From positions 30,543,501 to 30,607,500 of the forward strand of contig NC_091967.1 in NCBI RefSeq assembly GCF_036711975.1: DNA of 64,000 bases, written 5' to 3'. How positions within the stretch are numbered: position 1 is the stretch's first letter; each line of letters begins with the position of its first letter. The position numbers and the translations under genes were made by a program. Positions 54,966-64,000 of this stretch are shown one piece after another. Origin of the DNA: Onthophagus taurus (Eukaryota > Arthropoda > Insecta > Coleoptera > Scarabaeidae). Under the pieces are notes generated by a model, which was not told where the DNA came from, did no database searches, and was given only the letters and a program-made list of their open reading frames with translations.

Positions 54966-57369
54966 TACAAGTGAGGAAACTATGATTTTTCATTAACGCG
55001 TATGTCGGATTTCCACACAAAGGCGAGTGTGGAAAGACATACAAGTTAGTGGAAAATATTAGTTTCCCATGTGTGCTATATAGCGTTTTGTTCAATCCTA
55101 CTATTTAGAGAAAACCCATCTTAAAATTCGATAATTCCTGAGTAATTTCATGTTGGCATGTCGACGACGACATCAGGTTTTGACATTGTCATGGTCTTAA
55201 TTGATATATTATGTAAACAACCATTTATTTTGTGTAAAATTTATACAAGTTGAAATAGTTCATTAATTTTCCACGTGTGCTGTCCACCGTTTTTTAGTTA
55301 ACATCCGTTACGTCTAAACAAAGAGTTGTTCCTTTAAAGGTTTTGTATTTAGTTGTAGGTGGTTGAAAAAATGTAGAGTGAGTGAAAAAAATTTTCACTC
55401 ACTCGTTTCTATGAAAGTCAGCAAAGTGAATACAAATAACAACTTTTAACACTCGTATCCAAGTTAGAAACTGACAATTGCGAAGGTAGGATTGAACAAA
55501 AGACATTTTTAAGTATTCAAATTACAACAAATACAGGTGTAACAAATCTCCGTTGTCACTTCTATCGAGTTGGTTGATAATTCTTTCTCCATAATCGTGT
55601 TTTCTTCCGTGATTTCTTGGTGAAGTTATTTTCTTTCAAAATTACCTAACAGGTAGTTGGTTTAAAAAATATGCACAAGATTGGTTTAAATTAACATTAA
55701 TAATGAAACTACTAAAAAGTTTTAACATAACTGAATAATTAATTACAATTTTCTATTACTACGTACCATGTGGAAGCATTCACAATAATAATTTTTCCTA
55801 ATAATTATGAAGTATCGAAAAGATAGTGCATATAAATTAATGAATTACAATACGTATTATTAATTAATTACATGTTTTTCATTTTGTTTCAGTTTGTGGA
55901 CGAATTGCATGGATTTAGGATGGTCAATCATTGTGTAAAAAAAAAAAAAAAATGGGGCTAAAATGGGGCCATTACGTTGATAGTAAATATTTTGTCTAAT
56001 ATTCAATGGAACTTCCTTAGGTCTATCAAATTAATTACGAAAAAGGAAAATTGATGCTGAATGTGACTTTCCACTGTCACATGTAGGTTATTATCAGATC
56101 CATATAAATGTATATTATTTCCACAATATGCTGCTGAGGTATCTTAGTGATTTCATATTTGTGATATGTAGTTAGGAATCAGTCTTATGGCTGTGCTATG
56201 GATAGGTACACTAGTGTTCTACAAAGAATAATTGCCACAGAGCTTCAGAATAATTCTTTGTGGAATGCATGTGTATGTGCAACCTGTACATTTTGGGATC
56301 TGCGTTTTTGATAATTTGTTCTGTTAAAGTATCCAAAATGTAACTCTTTCTTATAACTCTGTACTTATTCTCTGTTCTTATTTTCTATGTACTTCATATT
56401 ATATAACTGATCACATAATTATTTTGAGTCATTCAAACTTCTGTATAAGTAACATTTTTGAATTTATAACAAAGAACTCAAATATTAATAATATAAGTTT
56501 CACCCAATGTTTTGAATTTTAAGAAAATCATGATGCTTAATGTCAATAATAATTGTTTTGAAAAGGACTCATCTTGGCCAAAGAGGTTGAGATGAGATCT
56601 TTTCGAGATATACAGGGTGTCAGATAAAAACGCCCCAAGCTGTAACTCTGTCATTTACATTCCGATTTTCATGAGCGAGATATCAAATAGTATAATAGGA
56701 TAATTAAAATAGTTCAAAAAAAAGCAGATTGACACTAATGAAGTTCAAGCTCTTTGTTATTTCTCGCATTTTGTTTTTTTTTCTGTTCGCCAACCTGTTT
56801 GATTTATACTTAAGTTTTTTGGTTTCAAGTAGCCTTTCTTGCCACTTGTCCAGAGCTTATTTGTTCTTCTTTCATTGGCAGGTCTCCAGAGTCCGCTTAT
56901 TAGCAGCCATCACTTCCCGGATTACTAGACCGTCAGGCACAGAACAGTAGTAGAGAGAAATGTTCACTCTGTGTTAAAATAAGAGCAACACTACCCCCTC
57001 TAGATTAGTATGGCACACACGCGTGAAATTTGATTTCTATATACAATAAGGTCTCGATTTCCGTCGGGGTTACGTTCCGGTAAAGTGCCACGCCAATCGA
57101 ATCACATTATTCCATAAGACACCATATAAATTTATTAGATTCGTTCCGGCAACGCGACGTCGTAATTACTGTGTGAAATGCGCACACATATGCAAATATT
57201 GTACAAAATCATTGCTGGGATCAATGTTGGGGAGTATTTTAATAAACTATTCAATAATAAAAATATTTATAATGTATGTATGTACTATAAAAAACAATAT
57301 GAACAGTAAAAAAATAATACAAATATTGTAATAACAAAATAAATTTATAATTCCTAACAATAAAAATAT
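54966..57369. other. No gene recognised
   Basis: A+T-rich. A 16-base A run lies at about 55938. Sequence from about 56612 (acagggtgtcagataaaaac) and 57045 (aaggtctcgatttccgtcgg) resembles DNA-transposon termini, but no inverse partners were found. The plus-strand 73-codon frame at 56729-56950 is hydrophobic and unrecognised. Confidence 0.35.
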
Positions 57370-59369
57370 TTAATAAGATAAATGGGATGAAATTATCCAT
57401 ATTTCTCTAATATAATAAAAATAGGATGTGCATCTAAATTCCTCTTCCGGTTTTTCCAACACTTCATCTTCCGCTAATTCGGAAAATATTCGTTTTCTTT
57501 TCCTAATACGTTTCTCAGGAAAATCTGCTGAACTTTTCATGTGGCACGCTGTAGTTCTTGCTTTTTCTAAAAATTCATTAAACTTCGATCTTAAATTTTG
57601 GACATCCTCGTTAATTTTATTTATTAAATTAAGTGCCGAGGCAAGAACCATTGCTTTTCCTTGAAGTAATTTGTTGATGCTATTAATTTTCGATACTATT
57701 GTGAACCACACTGATAAAGATAAAATAAAAGGCATTTTTTGTATTGAATTTAGTATACTTTGAGCTTCGGAAACGACAGCGTTGTCATTACTTGTTTCAG
57801 TTAGTTCTTCCAAGGCATTACATGTTTCTTCAAACTGTGTGTACACTGCTTTAACGGAATCTATTTTGGCTTCCCAACGAGTATCACATAATGGTTTTAA
57901 CGTAATATTTAAGTGCTTTCGTAAAATTTCCCACCTTTTGGTTGAGGCAGAAAACAAACAATATACGCGTTGCAGCAATCCAAAAAAGTTTTTACAATAT
58001 ATGCTGCTAGAAGCAGCATCACAGGTTGAAAGAATGTGATATGCAAGGGACATAAATTGCATGAGAATTTAAACTAATTATTCTGGACTGTACGCCTTTA
58101 TATTTTGCTTTCATATTGCCCCCATTATCGTATGCTTGCCCTCTACAATACATAATATCCAAATCCAGTTCATTTATTCTTTTTAAAAGGGTATTAGCTA
58201 GTCCTTCACCAGTTGTATCTGATACTTCAATAAATCCCACAAACGATTCATATATGTTTATTTTTTTATCACAAAAATGTACATATCTAATAATGATTGA
58301 TGTCTGTTCGGTATGAGAAATGTCTGGGGTGCAATCCATCTGTATGCTGAAATATGTGGCGGCTTTAATATCATTTTTAATTTTATTAAGTACTTCATTT
58401 CCTAAAGCCGCAATAATTTCGTCTTGCGATCTATGTGTCAAGTGGTGCACAATCCTTTTCTTCGAATTTTTAATTCTGTTTACATGATCCATTAGTACAG
58501 GATCATATTTACTTAACAATTCAATTAAACTTAAAAAATTCCCATTATTTGGTACACCTATTACTTCATGTGATTCTCGAAACGATAAATTATTAGCAGA
58601 TAAGAACAAAATTACATCTACAATTCTTTGAAATAATAATTTCAGGCGTTCCATTTCTCTATTTATATTAATTTCATTCATGTTATCAATAGTGGACTTC
58701 AAGTTAAGCCGTTTCAGTAATTCTTGCCATGCAATAAAAGATTTACAATGATATACAGAGAGCTCATGGTCTCGAAGTACACATGACAATTTTCTCCACG
58801 TATTATAACCTTGTCTGAATCGTGTGTTTTGATTTTTGTCGTTTTCTTGCCCAAATAATATACAACAAAAACAATAAACTGAGTCCTGAGTCTTTGAGTA
58901 AAGTAACCAACTACGAGGCTGAGTTTCACCATTTGGCATTTTTTTAAAATAATACGATATAGAAAATGATCTACCTTCTTCATTTTTAGGAAAAGTGCTT
59001 TGAACATCTTGTTTAGGTCCAACTTTGGTACACATCACTCTAAAGTTATGGGTTATAACATTTGGCCATAAATTTGGATCACCTAAATTTAAGTTTATTA
59101 CATCATCTTCATTATTGTTATCATCACTGTTAGTTCTTGTTTTTTCCGTATTTTTTTGTATTTTGAAGGGTATCTTGTAGAGTTTGTTCGCAATCTTCTG
59201 GTGCAATTAAAGATTGAATCGAATTGTCTTCCATAGTATTATCATTTTTACATTGAAGCCAGGAATACATGTTTAATTGTGTTTTTTCGAGTTTTTGTCT
59301 TTCATTTTCCTTCTTCTCTGCTAATTTGCGTTTCTGACATCCAGAAAGATATTTTCTTGGTTGGGACAT
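57370..59369 (-). pseudogene. ZMYM1/hAT-like transposase (TTF finger, DUF4371), C-terminus missing
   Basis: N-terminus at 59130-59369 (MSQPRKYLSGCQKRKLAEKK), then 58019-59206 in another frame: a TTF-type zinc finger (SWLLYSKTQDSVYCFCCILF), the DUF4371 region, the first acidic block of the RNase H-like fold (FSIQMDCTPDISHTEQT) and QAYDNGGNMKAKYKG with the second. 57370-58062 follows with LKPLCDTRWEAKIDSVKAV. The frame then ends in unrelated residues. The hAT dimerisation domain with the last catalytic Glu is missing. Frame changes lie near 59170 and 58040-58060. The family includes domesticated vertebrate and insect genes, but the frameshifts make this copy a dead element. Gypsy C sits just upstream of its start. 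Confidence 0.8.
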
Positions 59370-59419
59370 GATGAATTTCTCAAAATTCTAACAATATCGA
59401 AAGTACTTTTCTTACTAAA

Positions 59420-59500
59420 TGTTGTACGCTCCGAGTCTCGAGGTTAACTGTCTTTATTCTACAACTCCCGTATTACAGGTTGTCTAACAACCACCCAACA
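59420..59500 (-). repeat. 3' LTR of gypsy C, 81 bp
   Basis: Minus strand TGTTGGGTGG...GTACAACA, preceded by the polypurine tract AGTAGGGGA (59501-59509). Both termini are present, so 81 bp looks like the full length, which is very short for an LTR. It includes AATAAAG, a possible polyadenylation signal. Confidence 0.85.
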
Positions 59501-59928
59501 TCCCCTACTTCTGTTTCATTGTTAGTTTTCTCCGCGACTATTGCATCTTCGTTTGTTATATGTTTGTCATTTTCTGTTTTGGTCTCCTCCACATTTGCAT
59601 GATCCTTGTCTCTGTCCTGTGTTGGTAGTGGCTGTAAATGTTTTCTGTTTCTCCGAATATCCTCCTTTTCCGTCTCTACTATGTATGATCTTGGTTCTGT
59701 TGTCGCCTCCTTCACTATTCCCTCTCTTTGCATGTTCACTATCCACACTCTTTCACCGATTTCCAAATGTATGTTTGTTCTTACTCTGTGTCTTCGATCA
59801 TATTGTTCTTTCTGTTTTTCCCTCTCGGCTTCAAATTCCTTCCTCAGTTTATTATGATTTGGTACTTTGGGATCCAATTTTGATTTAAGCGTTGGTACTT
59901 TCTCTCTTAATCTCCTGCCAAAAAGCAA
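59473..59928 (-). CDS. Gypsy C integrase C-terminal domain
   Basis: Starts in MLFGRRLREKVP, the usual block after the integrase core, then a basic helix (EREKQKEQYDRRHRV) and a small beta domain (IGERVWIVNMQREGIVKEA, then PRSYIVETEKEDIRRNRKHL) that likely binds DNA. An acidic tail runs into the 3' LTR and ends there (WLLDNL). It belongs to the same polyprotein as the next segment; a frame change near 59930-59990 separates them. Confidence 0.85.
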   Translation of the reverse strand: MLFGRRLREKVPTLKSKLDPKVPNHNKLRKEFEAEREKQKEQYDRRHRVRTNIHLEIGERVWIVNMQREGIVKEATTEPRSYIVETEKEDIRRNRKHLQPLPTQDRDKDHANVEETKTENDKHITNEDAIVAEKTNNETEVGDVGWLLDNL

Positions 59929-59995
59929 TTGAGCCGGAGAGAACCCACATTTTAAAGGAGTATTTCTGTAAATTAACAGCGCAAGATGCGTGTCT

Positions 59996-60997
59996 TTATT
60001 CTTGCGAAAAATCTTTTTTCAAAATCTTTACAGCGCTTTCTGCCTGTCCATTTGCCTGCTGATATTCTGGACTGCTGGTTATACTTTTGAAACCATAATC
60101 TTTGGCGAATTGTTTAAATTCGTAACTGACAAATTGTTTTCCGTTGTCTGATCTTAATTCTATTGGAATTCCATGGTGAGACATTATATCCTTTAGCTGT
60201 TCTATGACAGTTTCGCTACGTAAATTATCTAGTTTTCGGATTTCAGGGTATTTAGAATAATAGTCCTGTACTATTAAGTAGTTCGTATTTTTGTAAGTAG
60301 CTATATCCGTCCCCAATCTTTCCCATGGTCTATGTGGCACTTTGTTCGGAATCATTGGTTCCGTTGGAGGTATCTTGTTCTTCAAGCAAATTTCGCAGGT
60401 TTCTATTTTGTCCAATATTTGTTGTCTTATTCCTGGCCACCAAATAGTTTCTTTTGCTCTCGCTAAGCATTTATTTATGCCAAAATGCCCTTCGTGGATA
60501 GCTTTAAGGCAATATTTTCTGGACTCTTTGGGAATGACTATTCGATCTCCATATGTAAGTATGCCGTTAATTATTCTAAGATCATTTGCGTATTTTGTGT
60601 ATTCTTTCGCTGAAACATCTATTTTTTTCTTCATCGGCCATCCGTTCCTTACATACCCCTTCACGTATTCGATTCCCGTATCCAATTCTTGCTTCTTCTT
60701 AATGGTTTCTTCTGTAATTAGTTGTTGTCCTACCTCTTTGATAACCACATTCACATAAATGTCAGTATCTTCCAGTAATGTATTTAATTCCGATAAATTC
60801 GCACAAATCGGCGCTCGCGACAGCGCATCCGCTACTACTAGTTCTTTTCCCGGCACGTACACTATGTCATAAGAGAATTTTGACAATCGCATTCTGAATC
60901 TTTGAAGTCTATTCGATAGTTTATTTAACTCTTTAGTTTTAAGTATCGCGGTTAACGGTTTATGATCCGTTACGATTTGAAATTTAGATCCTAACAA
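59996..60997 (-). CDS. Gypsy C RNase H end and integrase core
   Basis: Begins within RNase H (FQIVTDHKPLTAIL, then YVPGKELVVADALSRAP). The integrase zinc domain (HEGHFGINKCLARAKETIWW, then CEICLKNK) and the catalytic core follow: first Asp in RLGTDIATY, second in LRSDNGKQFV, Glu in QQANGQAESAVK. All catalytic residues are present. The first codon is not a true start: the frame is the continuation of RT after a small out-of-frame deletion near 60995. Confidence 0.9.
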   Translation of the reverse strand: MLGSKFQIVTDHKPLTAILKTKELNKLSNRLQRFRMRLSKFSYDIVYVPGKELVVADALSRAPICANLSELNTLLEDTDIYVNVVIKEVGQQLITEETIKKKQELDTGIEYVKGYVRNGWPMKKKIDVSAKEYTKYANDLRIINGILTYGDRIVIPKESRKYCLKAIHEGHFGINKCLARAKETIWWPGIRQQILDKIETCEICLKNKIPPTEPMIPNKVPHRPWERLGTDIATYKNTNYLIVQDYYSKYPEIRKLDNLRSETVIEQLKDIMSHHGIPIELRSDNGKQFVSYEFKQFAKDYGFKSITSSPEYQQANGQAESAVKILKKDFSQE

Positions 60998-62208
60998 AAA
61001 TTGTTCTCACATGCCCACGTTATCGCAAATGCTTCCTTTTCGATCTGCGCATAACACCTTTGAGTATCGTTTAACGTTTTAGAACAGAAATACACCGGTT
61101 TCCACATGTCCCTTTCACATTCTTGCTCCAACACGGCACCAACCCCGTATGATGACGCGTCTGTAGTTACCCGAGTTCGTTTGCGCGTGTCAAATTTTGT
61201 TAATACCGGCGCATTCACTATGATTTGTTTTAATTTCGCGAATTCTTTGTCATGATCGTCACTCCACGTAAATTCTCTGTCCTTCTTCATTGTTTCGCGT
61301 AAATTTTTAGTTTTCTCTGCTAAATTAGGTATGAATCGGCCCATATAGTTCACCATACCTAAAAATCTTCTTACTTCTGTCATATCTTCTGGCTGTGGAT
61401 ACCTCATAATGGCTTCTACACTCTTAGGATCGGCGCATATTCCCTTAGCTCCAACAACATAACCTAAATACGTTGTTTCTTCTCGTCTAAATTCACACTT
61501 TTCCTTGTTTAATGTGAGTCCATTCTTCATTAAAACGTTTAACACTTTTTCCAAAAGATCGTCGTGTTCTTTTATATTTTTCCCCATTATCAATATGTCG
61601 TCCGCATGAACAACAATTCTGTCCGAATTTACTTCCTTCAAAATTTTGTTTATTGTACGTTGAAAAATCTCAGGTGCAGATGATATCCCAAATGGTATTC
61701 TTTTATAATTAAATCTACCGAACGGAGTTAGAAAAGTTGTTAATTTTTGAGATTCTTTATCTAATTCCAGCTGCCAAAACCCTCTAGAAAAATCTAATTT
61801 TGTAAAAATAGTTGCATCTTCAAGTTTAGCCAAGGTTTCATCCACTGAAGGTAGTTGAAATACTTCCCTTTTCACGTATTTGTTAAGCTCGGTAAAATCT
61901 GAACAAATTCTCAATTTTCCATTTTTATTTTGCGCTACCACCATCGGTGCACACCATTCGGTTGGTTCCTCTACCCTTTGTATGACATCATCTTTTACCA
62001 TTTTATTTAGCTGTTTTTCTACTTCCTTGCGAAGTGGAATCGGAATTCGTCTCGGTACTGTTACCGCAAATGTTGTCGCATTATCTTTCAATTGAATTTT
62101 ATATTTAAAGTTTTTCAGTTTTCCGATACCCGTAAATACTTCTAGATATTTGCTTTTTATTTTCTGATCGTAACCCTGTTTATTTAACTTAACAATGTTA
62201 CCAATCAT
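60991..62208 (-). CDS. Gypsy C reverse transcriptase and RNase H start
   Basis: 405 codons. RT starts at about residue 50 (PLRKEVEKQLNKMVKDDVIQ), with ICSDFTELNKYVKREV, FTKLDFSRGFWQLELD, PFGISSAPEIFQ and the polymerase box VVHADDILIMG (both Asp present). The connection domain follows (LGMVNYMGRFIPNL) and RNase H begins (TDASSYGVGAVLEQ, with the first Asp). It follows the gag-protease frame in the same phase, one TAG away. Confidence 0.92.
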   Translation of the reverse strand: MIGNIVKLNKQGYDQKIKSKYLEVFTGIGKLKNFKYKIQLKDNATTFAVTVPRRIPIPLRKEVEKQLNKMVKDDVIQRVEEPTEWCAPMVVAQNKNGKLRICSDFTELNKYVKREVFQLPSVDETLAKLEDATIFTKLDFSRGFWQLELDKESQKLTTFLTPFGRFNYKRIPFGISSAPEIFQRTINKILKEVNSDRIVVHADDILIMGKNIKEHDDLLEKVLNVLMKNGLTLNKEKCEFRREETTYLGYVVGAKGICADPKSVEAIMRYPQPEDMTEVRRFLGMVNYMGRFIPNLAEKTKNLRETMKKDREFTWSDDHDKEFAKLKQIIVNAPVLTKFDTRKRTRVTTDASSYGVGAVLEQECERDMWKPVYFCSKTLNDTQRCYAQIEKEAFAITWACENNFC

Positions 62209-63210
62209 CTACTCATCCTTGTGCCATTTAACGATTTTTAATTTATTTAGAGAAGGTCTACCCAATAAATTCTCATTCGTATCGGCCACGAAACATTTAA
62301 TTAATTTAGTTTTATCTTTCCACTGAACAGATAACATAACCTTACCGAAAACTTTCAGCTGACATCCGTCTTTTGAACTTCCAGGCCCCACTAACGTTGC
62401 GTTTGTCGGTTTTAGCTCATATGTTGCTCCTAATTTATTTTTATAGGTTTTATGGCTCAAAATCGTTTCGTCTGCTCCTGTATCTATCTTGAAAACAATT
62501 GGTTTATAATTTATTCTTAATTCTACTTCCCAGGGTTGATCTCTTTCGATTCTATTCACGCGAATAACACGTCTAAATTCTCGTTTTACTTCATATTCAC
62601 TTCCCGAACTTTCTTCGTCGTCTGTACTTCTTTTTGAACACTCCTCTTTTACTTCTTTTATTTGTCTTCCTTTCTTTGTTTTACACTGCGCCGCAAAGTG
62701 TCCCGTTATTTTACATTTGTGGCATGTTTGTGTATTTGCCGGACAACATTCTCTTTTATGGCCATTTTTATCGCCGCATCGAAAACATTTTTTTCTTACC
62801 GTCTCGTTTTGTTTATATCTACGTCGCTCCGACGTTCTATCGATCGATCCCTGAATTGGTTTTTGTAGTCGGTCCACCTGATATCGCTCTTCGCGTAATT
62901 CAGTATTTTCGGATTTTATTCTTTCCGTTTGCATTATTTTTATTATTGTCTTCTCCAAGGTCAAGTGTTCATCCAATTGTAAATTTTCAGGCAGTTTCTG
63001 GTCTCTTATTCCGACAACTAGTTTGTCTCTTATTAATTCGTCTTCTAAAGACCCGTATTTACAATTTTTTGCTAGAGTAGTTATTGCCCTAACGTATTCC
63101 TCGGCCGTTTCTCCTTCTTTTTGTTTACGCAAATTAAATTTTGCCCTCGCATAAATCACGTTATGCGTCTTTATAAATTTTTCTCGCGAGCGTACTCGAG
63201 CGTACAACAT
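62209..63210 (-). CDS. Gypsy C gag C-terminal part and aspartic protease
   Basis: 333 codons. The ATG overlaps the end of the 5' LTR and is probably accidental, because the first ten residues come from the junction. Gag retrotrans domain: FNLRKQKEGETAEEYVRAI, then ELIRDKLVVGI. Two CCHC knuckles: CFRCGDKNGHKRECC (near 143) and CHKCKITGHFAAQC (near 165). An acidic linker leads to the protease: FKIDTGADETILS near 240 with the intact DTG triad, and NLLGRPSLNKL near the end. It stops at a TAG followed at once by the in-phase pol frame, so either a nonsense mutation or read-through. Confidence 0.9.
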   Translation of the reverse strand: MLYARVRSREKFIKTHNVIYARAKFNLRKQKEGETAEEYVRAITTLAKNCKYGSLEDELIRDKLVVGIRDQKLPENLQLDEHLTLEKTIIKIMQTERIKSENTELREERYQVDRLQKPIQGSIDRTSERRRYKQNETVRKKCFRCGDKNGHKRECCPANTQTCHKCKITGHFAAQCKTKKGRQIKEVKEECSKRSTDDEESSGSEYEVKREFRRVIRVNRIERDQPWEVELRINYKPIVFKIDTGADETILSHKTYKNKLGATYELKPTNATLVGPGSSKDGCQLKVFGKVMLSVQWKDKTKLIKCFVADTNENLLGRPSLNKLKIVKWHKDE

Positions 63211-63285
63211 ACGCTCCGAGTCTCGAGGTTAACTGTCTTTATTCTACAACTCCCGTATTACAGGTTGTCTAACAACCACCCAACA
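63210..63285 (-). repeat. 5' LTR of gypsy C, 76 of 81 bp
   Basis: Identical in all visible positions to 59425-59500. The last five bases of the LTR and any primer binding site are absent, and gag coding sequence follows at once. The identity of the two LTRs suggests a recent insertion. Confidence 0.85.
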
Positions 63286-63290
63286 CTAAA

Positions 63291-63489
63291 CTAATAAAAT
63301 AAACATGAAATATGTTTACTTACTTTCAAATTTTACAAAATATCAATAATTATGAACCGATGAATGGCACTGGCGGCACTGCAAAGTTAATAATGATACA
63401 GTTTAATTTAATGAGGTTAACTTACGAGACCTGTCATTACTTTTGACGTTTTGCCGTTAGATGGCGTGTACTATAGTCAGTTAAAATCA
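63291..63489. other. No gene recognised
   Basis: Flank of gypsy C; A+T-rich, nothing supportable. Confidence 0.35.
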
Positions 63490-63930
63490 TTGAAAAGTGT
63501 TTTTTTCGAAAACTGCTATTAAAAGTTGACTTTTGCGTAGTACTTAGCGACCGTCAAAACGATAGTTTTTTGTCAACGGGACGTAAAAGTCTTTTACGTC
63601 CAGGACGCAAAAGACTTTTACGTCCAGCTACGACAATCAAAGAATTTGATGCTATTAATTGTTAATTTATTGTTATGAACAAATTATAAACACAAAATAA
63701 TCAACATTTAATTGTTTTATCATTTCATTTCATGTTTAAATGCAAATTTATAATAGTACATTTGTTCAATATATGAGGTTAAATCGATGTGACGTTAAGT
63801 TTTTGACATAACATTAAATGAATTCTAAATGTCATTATACAGAATTTGGTCTTTTTATTAATTTATAACTTTAGAATACGCAGTTTTCGAAAAAATGTTG
63901 TTTGATACACGACAGCGAAATTCTTTTGCA
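63490..63930 (-). repeat. Unclassified dispersed repeat, copy 2, with palindrome expansion
   Basis: Inverse match to 54570-54965. Relative to copy 1 it carries an extra stretch at 63575-63625 made of two successive 23-bp palindromes (ggacgtaaaag-t-cttttacgtcc and a one-mismatch version). It ends near the window edge, and similarity to copy 1 fades after about 63930. Confidence 0.8.
63579..63625. repeat. Two tandem 23-bp palindromes
   Basis: 63579-63601 is a perfect palindrome around a central base. 63603-63625 is the same with one arm mismatch. One base (a) separates them. Each can form an 11-bp hairpin or cruciform. Confidence 0.9.
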
Positions 63931-64000
63931 TTTCGCTATCTTGTATCAAAAATAACTATTTTTAATTGAACAATTTTGTTTATCGGAAAAAAAATCTGAT

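Larger units (their letters stand above)
59420..63285 (-). mobile_element. Ty3/gypsy retrotransposon C with 81-bp LTRs, 5' leader deleted
   Basis: Direct repeats at both ends (59420-59500 and 63210-63285) begin and end with TGTTG/CAACA and are flanked by the 5-bp target duplication ctaaa (59415-59419 and 63286-63290). Inside are gag C-terminus, protease, RT, RNase H and integrase in gypsy order. The 5' LTR runs straight into the middle of gag with no primer site, so leader and gag N-terminus are deleted. Coding damage is light: one TAG, two frame shifts. Confidence 0.93.

Noticed and set aside
57040..57130. Transposon terminus beginning aaggtctcgatttccgtcgg
   Set aside because: It looks like a DNA-transposon end, but no inverse partner or target duplication was found in the window.

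Overview
This is eukaryotic nuclear DNA, A+T-rich, gene-poor and densely packed with transposable elements. The repertoire (Tigger/pogo, hAT, DUF4817-type mariner, Penelope-like, copia, several gypsy lineages, an insect errantivirus-type envelope remnant, a tRNA-headed SINE) points to an insect. I see no intact host gene. Nearly every open frame belongs to a transposon or is an artefact of a satellite array.

Layout, left to right: 1-3420 decayed Ty3/gypsy element A (minus strand), split by a short Penelope-like (PLE) remnant at 2420-2742 that carries a hammerhead ribozyme; 3766-4170 envelope-like fragment; 4550-6290 Tigger/pogo transposase (minus); 6300-7460 truncated PLE; 7460-9330 decayed gypsy element B; 9331-11960 no recognised gene; 11961-28280 a compound satellite (16-bp repeats interspersed with a 61-bp module) that hosts a nearly complete copia element (13081-17308) and a PLE (26520-28138); 28522-29590 an internally deleted PLE with a 15-bp target duplication; 30260-30667 a MITE; 30763-33914 a DNA transposon with an 8-bp target duplication and a ubiquitin-protease-like gene; 34970-36095 a foldback element; 36105-36680 a LINE 3' end that truncates a hAT transposase (36632-38361); 38439-38856 a MITE; 41346-42840 an internally deleted copia; 43221-45456 a multi-copy gene family of unknown function, broken by a mariner relic and by a SINE with a 13-bp target duplication; 45420-46677 a second pogo-like fragment; 47420-47938 a PLE N-terminus; 51485-53486 another PLE; 53990-54330 a mariner relic; 57370-59369 a ZMYM1/hAT-like transposase pseudogene; 59420-63285 a gypsy element C with very short LTRs and a 5-bp target duplication. 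An unclassified repeat occurs twice, in opposite orientation (54570-54965 and 63490-63930).

The most interesting biology is in the PLEs. Four independent insertions share one plan: target duplication, a short unique tail, then inverted terminal repeats, each of which carries or once carried a type I hammerhead ribozyme. In three of the four the ribozyme away from the tail is intact and faces outward, while the tail-side copy is disabled by a core change (G5 to A, G12 to A) or a precise core deletion. The fourth has both copies damaged. Stem II sequences differ between elements but still pair, which argues that the ribozymes are real.

All statements come from reading the sequence by eye. Family names rest on recognisable motifs, and no database search was possible.
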